The notes under the pieces are model-generated. The model saw nothing but the letters and a program-made list of their open reading frames with translations, ran no database searches and was not told the origin of the DNA. A DNA stretch of 64,000 nucleotides, taken from NCBI RefSeq assembly GCF_003063435.1, contig NZ_NESL01000008.1, forward strand, positions 1-64,000, in the 5' to 3' direction. Shown here piece after piece: positions 57,814-64,000 of this stretch. The DNA comes from Limnohabitans sp. 2KL-1 (GTDB taxonomy: Bacteria > Pseudomonadota > Gammaproteobacteria > Burkholderiales > Burkholderiaceae_C). How positions within the stretch are numbered: position 1 is the stretch's first letter; each line of letters begins with the position of its first letter. Made by a program: the position numbers and the translations under genes.

Positions 57814-58923
57814 TCAGCGAAGCTCGGCTGCAATGAGCTTGAGTATGCGTTCGGCATCGGCAGATTGTTCTGCTTGCCCATTGGCGTTCAACACCCGAAG
57901 TTTGACTTGTGCTTCTGTGACAGCCGTCAGGCTGATCCTGTACTTGACCAGTGCAGACGGCGTGTCTTTCTTGCTGCTGAAAAGGCGGCTGAAAAAGCCC
58001 GGCTCCTGTACCGTTGTTCCCGGTGCAACGTAACGGACAAAGTAGATGCCGGAAGTGCGGTCACGGTCTTCTACAGTGAAGCCGCTTCGATCCAGTGCAA
58101 CGCCTGTGCGACGCCACGCGCGATCCAATGAGTCGTTCAGCACGATCGTGGGTTGTCCGTCAAGGCGTGTCACTTGCGCGCTCGGCAGCACGGCAGCGGT
58201 GGCTGAACCGGCTGCTGTTTTGGCCGCTTCGGGTGATGAGCCGAGGGTGATCATCAGTCGGCGCAGGAACTCGATTTCCAGTTCCGGATCGCTGGGGCGC
58301 GGCTGCCAGATGGTTCTTTCCTTTTGTGCATCTGCATAGTTTTCGACCATGCCGCGGTGGGTGATGTAAATTTCAACGCCGCCTTGGGCATTGCGTTCCA
58401 CCCGGGTTCTGAATTTGTCACGCTCGCCGGTGGAGTACAGCGAGTCCAGCACTTTGCCCAGAGTTTTGCGCACGAAGTCTTGTGGCAGCTTGGCCCGGTT
58501 TTCCGCCCATTCGGTTTCCATGATGCCCACCTCTGGTGTGTCGGTCACCAACACAAAACCATTGCTGGCCCAGAACTCCCGCAGGGATTCCCAAGCTTTG
58601 TCCGCAGGCATGGCGGCAACCAGCCAGCGCTGCTGACCTTGGCGTTCCAGTTTGACGTTGCCCAGCACATTGGCTGCGGTGCCGGCATCGGTCACTTTGC
58701 TGGCAGCGTTTTGGAAACCTGAAGCCGTTGCCGATGTGCTTTCGATGGCATAGCGCGAATCTTTGCGCAGCTGGGTCAGGTCAGGTGGAACTTCGAGGGT
58801 CGGCGCTTTGGCGGCACTTTTGTAATTGACCTTGTCTTCTTCCAGCACCGAACAGGCGCTGAGCAGGACTGCCAGTGCGGCCACGGTGGCCGTGCGCTGG
58901 AATGGAAAACGGGATGGGTTCAC
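57814..58923 (-). CDS. bamC: Outer-membrane assembly lipoprotein BamC
   Basis: The 369-residue lipoprotein of the BAM complex. GTG at 58923 is chosen because AAAGGA lies 7 bp before it (TTG 58929 is an alternative). The signal peptide ends in lipobox LSAC; then VNYKSAAKAPTLEVPPDLTQ, the unstructured BamD-binding segment, followed by two helix-grip domains (~100-210 and ~270-369, with LNDSLDRAWRRTGVALDRSG). It sits downstream of dapA as in many proteobacteria. Confidence 0.9.
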   Translation of the reverse strand: MNPSRFPFQRTATVAALAVLLSACSVLEEDKVNYKSAAKAPTLEVPPDLTQLRKDSRYAIESTSATASGFQNAASKVTDAGTAANVLGNVKLERQGQQRWLVAAMPADKAWESLREFWASNGFVLVTDTPEVGIMETEWAENRAKLPQDFVRKTLGKVLDSLYSTGERDKFRTRVERNAQGGVEIYITHRGMVENYADAQKERTIWQPRPSDPELEIEFLRRLMITLGSSPEAAKTAAGSATAAVLPSAQVTRLDGQPTIVLNDSLDRAWRRTGVALDRSGFTVEDRDRTSGIYFVRYVAPGTTVQEPGFFSRLFSSKKDTPSALVKYRISLTAVTEAQVKLRVLNANGQAEQSADAERILKLIAAELR

Positions 58924-58943
58924 AAACAATCCTTTGATGGGAA

Positions 58944-59840
58944 TCAGATCAGGCCGCTGGCTTTGAGTGCGGACTCGACCACCGGATGCAGGCCTTCAGA
59001 CAACTCGGTCATGGGCAAACGCAAAGTGGGGCCTGACAGGCCCATGCGGTTCATGGCCCATTTCACGGGGATCGGGTTGGCTTCGACAAACAGGTTTTTG
59101 TGGACGGGCATGAGCTGGAACTGGATGCGCATGGCCTCGGCAATGTCGCCACGGATGGCCGCCATGCACAGTTCGTGCATCAGGCGAGGCGCCACGTTGG
59201 CGGTCACGCTGATATTGCCTGCACCGCCGCACAGCATCAGGGCCACGGCGGTCGGGTCATCACCAGAGTAAACGGCAAACTCCTTGGGCAGATCGCGGAT
59301 CAGCCACTGGGCACGTTCGATGTTGCCCGTGGCTTCCTTGATGCCGACGATGCCGGGCACTTGGGCCAGTCGCAACACGGTATCGTGCTGCATATCGGCC
59401 ACTGAGCGGCCGGGCACGTTGTACAAAATCACGGGCAGGTCGGGCGTGGCTTCGGCAATCGCACGGAAGTGGCGGTACTGGCCTTCTTGCGTGGGTTTGT
59501 TGTAGTAGGGCACGACTTGCAACTGGCAGTCGGCACCGACTTTTTTGGCAAATTGGGCCAGCTCAATCGCTTCGGCTGTCGAGTTGGCACCACAACCGGC
59601 CATGATTGGCACGCGGCCAGCGGCTTGTTCGACCGACACGCGGATGATTTCGCAGTGTTCTTCGACCGTGACAGTGGGGGACTCGCCCGTGGTGCCGACC
59701 ACGCCGATGCAGTCGGTGCCTTCGGCCACATGCCAGTCGATCAGTTTTCGCAAAGTGGGGTAATCCACTTGGCCGTCTTCGAGCATGGGGGTGATCAGGG
59801 CAGGAATACTGCCTTTGATGGGGCGAAATTCGGTGGTCAT
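58944..59840 (-). CDS. dapA: 4-hydroxy-tetrahydrodipicolinate synthase
   Basis: The 298-residue lysine/diaminopimelate enzyme condenses pyruvate and aspartate semialdehyde. Motifs: GTTGESPTV (Thr-Thr), [14 protein letters not shown] (catalytic Tyr), LYNVPGRSV, and the Schiff-base Lys in [32 protein letters not shown] gives the lower barrel. It is followed after 20 bp by bamC, so the two are probably co-transcribed. Confidence 0.97.
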   Translation of the reverse strand: MTTEFRPIKGSIPALITPMLEDGQVDYPTLRKLIDWHVAEGTDCIGVVGTTGESPTVTVEEHCEIIRVSVEQAAGRVPIMAGCGANSTAEAIELAQFAKKVGADCQLQVVPYYNKPTQEGQYRHFRAIAEATPDLPVILYNVPGRSVADMQHDTVLRLAQVPGIVGIKEATGNIERAQWLIRDLPKEFAVYSGDDPTAVALMLCGGAGNISVTANVAPRLMHELCMAAIRGDIAEAMRIQFQLMPVHKNLFVEANPIPVKWAMNRMGLSGPTLRLPMTELSEGLHPVVESALKASGLI

Positions 59841-59949
59841 CTGGAGTCGTTTTTGGCCAAAAAATACATTCTAACGAGGGAAGCCGTCTTTTCTTTGGCT
59901 TCGGGCCTGAGACCTTGGGTCCCGGTGGTGCCTTTGTGATGGCCTGGGT

Positions 59950-60495
59950 TCAACCCCCGTCCAGCGGGCAGCGCAAAACACCTGGCAGCGAAGTCGTGCG
60001 GATGGCCACAATGCGTTGCACAAAACGGTTGGTGTTGCTCTCAAACCCGTCTTCGTAAGCCACGGTGCGCAGGCCTGCGGTGGCCTGCAGCAGCTCCCCG
60101 GGTTGCAGCAAAAAGTCGGGGCGCGATGGTTTGCCCACGGTTTCGTTGCCGGCGGCAAAGGTCTCGTAAATCAACACGCCACCTTCGGCCACGCTTTGCA
60201 CAATGACCGGCAGCAAAGGCCGCCAGAGGTAATGGGTCACGATCACCGCGTCAAATGTCTGTCCGGCCAGAGGCCAGGGGCCGTTTTCGATGTCGGCCAA
60301 AAGTGTGGTGCCCGCCGTGCTGGCCAGTGCCAGCGCATCCGGGTTGCTGTCCACTCCCGTGACCGCGTGGCCTTGCGACGCCAACCATCGCATGTGGCGG
60401 CCCGCCCCGCAGGCCACGTCCAGGGCGCGACCGGCTGGCGAAATCAGATGCGTCCAGCGTCGGACCCAGGCAGAAGCTTCTTCGGTGCCGTGCAT
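59950..60495 (-). CDS. Class I SAM-dependent methyltransferase
   Basis: A 181-residue Rossmann-fold methyltransferase of the TehB/Methyltransf_11 type. Motif I is ALDVACGAGRHMRWLASQGH, followed by VTGVDSNPDALALAS and FDAVIVTHYLWRPLLPVIVQ. No substrate-defining domain is present. ATG 60495 is preferred over TTG 60501 because GGGGAA stands about 10 bp upstream. It lies downstream of a 40-residue membrane-peptide gene. Confidence 0.85.
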   Translation of the reverse strand: MHGTEEASAWVRRWTHLISPAGRALDVACGAGRHMRWLASQGHAVTGVDSNPDALALASTAGTTLLADIENGPWPLAGQTFDAVIVTHYLWRPLLPVIVQSVAEGGVLIYETFAAGNETVGKPSRPDFLLQPGELLQATAGLRTVAYEDGFESNTNRFVQRIVAIRTTSLPGVLRCPLDGG

Positions 60496-60511
60496 AGTCA
60501 AAAATTCCCCA

Positions 60512-60634
60512 TCAGAAACAGGACCACAGCTGTTCAGCCAGCAAGACGATCACGCCGGGCCTGGCGTACAGCCAGAACGTCAGGCCCAGTGCCATAACGG
60601 CGGCCAGCAACCAGGTGGTTTTGTGGATGTTCAT
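60512..60634 (-). CDS. 40-residue single-pass membrane peptide
   Basis: A short gene reading MNIHKTTWLLAAVMALGLTF then WLYARPGVIVLLAEQLW and CF before TGA. The central ~25 residues form one membrane span, with a positively charged N-terminus. Its ATG overlaps the MFS stop by 4 nt (ATGA), and the methyltransferase begins 16 bp after its stop, so it sits in a tight three-gene minus-strand unit. The coupling argues that it is translated. Family not recognised. Confidence 0.6.
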   Translation of the reverse strand: MNIHKTTWLLAAVMALGLTFWLYARPGVIVLLAEQLWSCF

Positions 60635-61842
60635 GCGGTTTGCGGCGCGTGGCGTGCGATGGCGCTTTCGCGCACGGGCAGGTTCACCAGCGCGGCAAAC
60701 ACGCCCAGCGCGATCGACAAGTACCAGACAATGTCGTAGCTGCCGGTTTGGTCATACAGATAGCCGCCCAGCCACACGCCCATGAACGAGCCGATTTGGT
60801 GGCTGAAAAAGATGAAGCCGCTGAGCATGGACAAATGCGCCACCCCGAAAATCTGGGCGACAGCCGCATTGGTCGGCGGCACGGTGGACAACCACAGCAA
60901 ACCCATCACGGCCGAAAAGATGTAAACGCTGGTGGGCGTGAGCGGGGCCAGCAAAAACAGCGTGATCGCCACCGAGCGGGAGATGTAAATGATGGCCAGG
61001 ATGTTCTTTTTGGCCATTTTCTGGCCCATCGTGCCGGCGATGTACGTGCCAAACACATTGAACAGCCCGATCAGAGCCAGCGCATAACTGGCCACCTGGG
61101 GCGCCAGACCGTGGTCTTTCAGGTAGCTGGGCATGTGCACGCCAATGAACACCACCTGAAAACCGCACACAAAATAGCCTGCCATCAAGAGCTGAAAGCT
61201 GGGGTACTGAAAAGCCTCTTTCAGTGATTGCGCAATGGTTTGCTCGCGCTTGGCCGGGCCCTGGCTGTGCAAGGCCGGTTCGCGCAAGCCCCATGCCAGC
61301 GGAATGATCAAGGCGGTGGCTGCGGCCAAAATGAGCAAAGCCCCTTGCCAGCCCGCCTGACCGATCAGCATGCCTTCAACGGGAACCATCAGAAACTGGC
61401 CAAAACTGCCCGCCGCCGCAGCAATGCCCATGGCCCATGAGCGCCGCTCGGCTGGCACGTTGCGCCCGATTACCCCGTAAATCACCGCATAGGTCGTTCC
61501 GGCTTGAGCGGTGCCGATGATGACCCCGGTGAAGAGCGCAAACATCCAGGGCGTCTGGGCCTGCGACATGCCCACCAGCCCCAATGCGTAGAGCAGGGCA
61601 CCGGCAGTGATCACCCGAAAAGCCCCGAATTTGTCGGCCAGCATGCCTGCAAAAATGCCCATCAAGCCCCATGACAGGTTCTGGATGGCCATGGCGAAGG
61701 CAAATTCCTGGCGGCCCCAGCCCTGGGTCTGGGTGACCGGTTGCAGCCACAGGCCAAAGCCGTGGCGGATGCCCATGGAGAGGGTCACGATGGCGGCGCC
61801 GCAGGCCAGCACCTGGAATAAAGACAAGGGTTTGTGTTGCAT
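60631..61842 (-). CDS. Major facilitator superfamily transporter
   Basis: A 403-residue, 12-helix MFS protein beginning MQHKPLSLFQVLACGAAIVT. GIRHGFGLWLQPVTQTQGWG and LMGIFAGMLADKFGAFRVIT (motif A on loop 2-3) suggest the monocarboxylate/oxalate-formate-like branch. The central loop carries HSQGPAKREQTIAQSLKEAF. Substrate unknown. ATG 61842 is chosen; the frame upstream lacks homology. It overlaps the 40-residue peptide gene. Confidence 0.83.
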   Translation of the reverse strand: MQHKPLSLFQVLACGAAIVTLSMGIRHGFGLWLQPVTQTQGWGRQEFAFAMAIQNLSWGLMGIFAGMLADKFGAFRVITAGALLYALGLVGMSQAQTPWMFALFTGVIIGTAQAGTTYAVIYGVIGRNVPAERRSWAMGIAAAAGSFGQFLMVPVEGMLIGQAGWQGALLILAAATALIIPLAWGLREPALHSQGPAKREQTIAQSLKEAFQYPSFQLLMAGYFVCGFQVVFIGVHMPSYLKDHGLAPQVASYALALIGLFNVFGTYIAGTMGQKMAKKNILAIIYISRSVAITLFLLAPLTPTSVYIFSAVMGLLWLSTVPPTNAAVAQIFGVAHLSMLSGFIFFSHQIGSFMGVWLGGYLYDQTGSYDIVWYLSIALGVFAALVNLPVRESAIARHAPQTA

Positions 61843-62017
61843 GCACTGACTGTAACCAATCCCAGCCCGAAATCGGGTCAGCGCTGGGACAGTGCGCGCT
61901 GCAAAAGAGCCAGCCCGGACCCTGTCCGCGATGGCTGGTGGCGTGACGGGCAGGGGGCGGGTCACTGGCTTCAAATGAGGGCTGTTTTTTTATCCAGTAG
62001 GTCGCCATAAATCCCAC

Positions 62018-62023
62018 TACAAT
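62018..62023 (+). promoter_or_regulatory. Possible -10 element of parE
   Basis: TACAAT lies 8 bp before the parE ATG, in the 189-bp divergent gap with the MFS gene. If used, the transcript would have almost no leader, which agrees with the absence of a ribosome binding site there. Weak evidence; no good -35 was found. Confidence 0.25.
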
Positions 62024-62031
62024 CCGCCACC

Positions 62032-64000
62032 ATGGCTACCCAATCAACTGTCAAAACCTCCAACGAGTATTCCGAAGGCTCGATCCGTGTCCTGAAAGGC
62101 CTGGAGCCTGTCAAGCAGCGGCCGGGCATGTACACCCGCACCGACAACCCCTTGCACATCATCCAGGAAGTGCTGGACAACGCCGCCGACGAAGCGCTGG
62201 CGGGCTACGGTAAAAAAATCAAAGTCACCCTGCACGCCGACGGCTCGGTGGGCATCGAAGACGATGGCCGGGGCATTCCGTTTGGCCTGCACCCCGAAGA
62301 AAAAGCCCCGGTGATCGAGCTGGTGTTCACCCGCTTGCACGCGGGCGGCAAGTTCGACAAGGGCAAGGGCGGGGCTTACAGCTTCTCGGGTGGCTTGCAC
62401 GGCGTGGGCGTGAGCGTGACCAATGCGCTGTCCAAGCGCCTGGAAGCCACCAGCCACCGCGAAGGGCAGGTGGCCACGCTGGTGTTTTCCGGTGGCGATG
62501 TGGTCGAGCCGCTGGTGTCGCGTGCGCAGGAAGCGGGGGACCGCAAACAAGGCACCTCGGTGCGCGTGTGGCCCGATGTCAAATATTTCGACTCGCCCGC
62601 GCTGCCCATGGGCGAGCTGACGCATCTGCTGCGCAGCAAAGCCGTGCTCATGCCCGGCGTGAGCGTCAGCCTGGTGAATGAAAAAACCAAGGAAACCCAG
62701 ACCTGGCAATACAAAGGGGGCTTGGGCGACTACCTGACCCAGACCCTGACGGCCGACCCGGTGATTCCGCTGTTTGCGGGCGAAGGCTTTGCCGACGGCA
62801 ACAACGACAGCTTTGCCGAAGGCGAAGGGGCCAGCTGGGCGGTGGCGTTCACCGAAGACGGCGCCCCGGTGCGCGAGAGCTACGTGAATTTGATCCCCAC
62901 CAGCGCAGGCGGCACGCACGACAGTGGCTTGCGCGATGGCCTGTTCACCGCCGTCAAGAGCTTCATTGAATTGCATGGTTTGCTGCCCAAAGGCGTCAAG
63001 CTCATGCCCGAAGACGTGTTCGCTCGCGCCAGCTATGTGCTGAGCGCCAAGGTGCTCGATCCTCAGTTTCAGGGGCAGGTCAAGGAGCGCCTGAACTCGC
63101 GTGACGCGGTGCGTCTGATCTCCAGTTTTGTGCGCCCGGCCCTGGAGCTGTGGCTCAACGAGCATGTGGACTACGGGAAAAAGCTGGCCGAGCTGGCCAT
63201 CAAAGCCGCCCAGTCGCGCCAGAAAGCGGGCCAGAAGGTCGAAAAACGCAAAAGCTCCGGCGTGGCGGTGCTGCCTGGCAAGCTGACCGACTGCGAAAGC
63301 AAAGACATCCTGCACAACGAAGTGTTTCTGGTCGAGGGCGATTCGGCCGGCGGCAGCGCCAAGATGGGCCGCAACAAAGAGTGCCAGGCCATCTTGCCCC
63401 TGCGCGGCAAGGTGCTCAACACCTGGGAAGTGGACCGCGACCGCTTGTTTGCCAACAACGAAATCCATGACATTTCGGTGGCCATCGGCGTGGACCCGCA
63501 CGGGCCCAACGACAACCCCGACATGAGCAACCTGCGCTACGGCAAGGTCTGCATCTTGAGCGATGCGGACGTGGACGGCTCGCACATCCAGGTGCTGCTG
63601 CTCACCTTGTTTTTCCGCCATTTCCCCAAGCTGATCGAAGCAGGACACTTGTATGTGGCGCGGCCGCCGCTGTTCCGGGTCGATGCACCCGCACGCGGCA
63701 AAAAACCGGCCTCCAAAGCCTATGCGCTGGACGAAGGCGAGCTGACCGCCATCATCGACAAGCTGCGCAAGGACGGCGTCAAAGAAGGCGGCTGGAGCAT
63801 CAGCCGCTTCAAGGGTCTGGGCGAGATGAGTGCCGAGCAGCTGTGGGACACCACGCTCAACCCCGACACGCGCCGCCTGCTGCCCATCGAGCTGGGCCCG
63901 CTGGACAACGCGGGGACCGAAAACCTGATGATGCAGCTGATGGGCAAAGGCGAAGCTGCGGCGCGGCGCGAGCTGATGGAGCTGCATGGCGACTCGATTG
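62032..64000 (+). CDS. parE: DNA topoisomerase IV subunit B (5' part, runs off the window)
   Basis: The frame from ATG 62032 is open to the window edge (656 complete codons). The GHKL ATPase has RPGMYTRTDNPLHIIQEVLD, DNAADEAL, DDGRGIPFG and GLHGVGVSVTNALS; the transducer and TOPRIM domains follow with VEGDSAGGSAKMGRNKECQA, ILPLRGKVLNTW and LSDADVDGSHIQVLL. KTSNEYSEGSIRVLKGLEPV at the start and the lack of the GyrB insert point to ParE. It decatenates chromosomes with ParC; parC probably lies beyond the window. Confidence 0.95.
   Translation, partial: MATQSTVKTSNEYSEGSIRVLKGLEPVKQRPGMYTRTDNPLHIIQEVLDNAADEALAGYGKKIKVTLHADGSVGIEDDGRGIPFGLHPEEKAPVIELVFTRLHAGGKFDKGKGGAYSFSGGLHGVGVSVTNALSKRLEATSHREGQVATLVFSGGDVVEPLVSRAQEAGDRKQGTSVRVWPDVKYFDSPALPMGELTHLLRSKAVLMPGVSVSLVNEKTKETQTWQYKGGLGDYLTQTLTADPVIPLFAGEGFADGNNDSFAEGEGASWAVAFTEDGAPVRESYVNLIPTSAGGTHDSGLRDGLFTAVKSFIELHGLLPKGVKLMPEDVFARASYVLSAKVLDPQFQGQVKERLNSRDAVRLISSFVRPALELWLNEHVDYGKKLAELAIKAAQSRQKAGQKVEKRKSSGVAVLPGKLTDCESKDILHNEVFLVEGDSAGGSAKMGRNKECQAILPLRGKVLNTWEVDRDRLFANNEIHDISVAIGVDPHGPNDNPDMSNLRYGKVCILSDADVDGSHIQVLLLTLFFRHFPKLIEAGHLYVARPPLFRVDAPARGKKPASKAYALDEGELTAIIDKLRKDGVKEGGWSISRFKGLGEMSAEQLWDTTLNPDTRRLLPIELGPLDNAGTENLMMQLMGKGEAAARRELMELHGDSI

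Overview
The window is a high-GC bacterial chromosome segment, most likely from a betaproteobacterium of the family Comamonadaceae (Limnohabitans/Rhodoferax/Acidovorax-like). This is inferred from gene content and order: rpsO-pnp, tpiA-secG-tRNA-Leu ahead of a complete nuoA-N operon followed by a DUF2818 gene, a pyrG-kdsA-DUF1330-eno-ftsB operon, an orphan Bug-type periplasmic receptor, and a MutL with the endonuclease motif. Nothing in the sequence names a species.

Layout. 1-4.1 kb is an accessory, partly decayed Rhs/YD-repeat polymorphic-toxin locus. It holds an IS3-family transposase end, a truncated Rhs tip with an internal stop codon and two small membrane-protein genes behind it, a second Rhs C-terminus followed at once by a small lipoprotein (probable immunity protein), a third Rhs scrap, and two copies of an IS-end-like sequence. 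A frameshifted, truncated Bug-receptor pseudogene closes this zone (4.1-4.85 kb). 4.9-9.9 kb: rpsO, pnp, a quinone oxidoreductase, tpiA, secG. 10.0-24.9 kb: tRNA-Leu(GAG) and the 14 complex I genes in canonical order, then DUF2818. 24.9-26.5 kb: NUDIX hydrolase, DUF1178, arfB. 26.5-31.0 kb (minus strand): mutL, a Bcr/CflA-type MFS gene and miaA. 31.1-38.9 kb: dedA, a sugar-uptake cassette (binding protein, permease and fructokinase on minus; ATPase, RbsD/FucU mutarotase, ROK regulator and a transaldolase-like protein on plus) and a toxin-antitoxin pair. 39-42 kb: amiC and tsaE with queG divergent. 42-47.7 kb: AEC carrier, Bug receptor, xerD, DUF455, gamma-carbonic anhydrase, hslO. 47.8-53.4 kb (minus): pyrG, kdsA, DUF1330, eno, ftsB, pnuC and a ribosylnicotinamide-kinase-like gene, tightly packed. 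53.8-64 kb: coaBC, dut, an FKBP isomerase, a RoxA-like cupin oxygenase, a 63-residue lipoprotein, bamC, dapA, a methyltransferase, a 40-residue membrane peptide, an MFS transporter and the 5' part of parE.

Beyond ordinary genes, the most unusual signal is a hairpin family present three times (28.7, 28.9 and 53.6 kb). An identical 25-nt apical loop sits on long stems whose sequences differ between copies while each stays self-complementary. In addition, four different REP/BIME-like palindrome types lie mostly between convergent genes, and one BIME lies in frame inside the mutL coding sequence.
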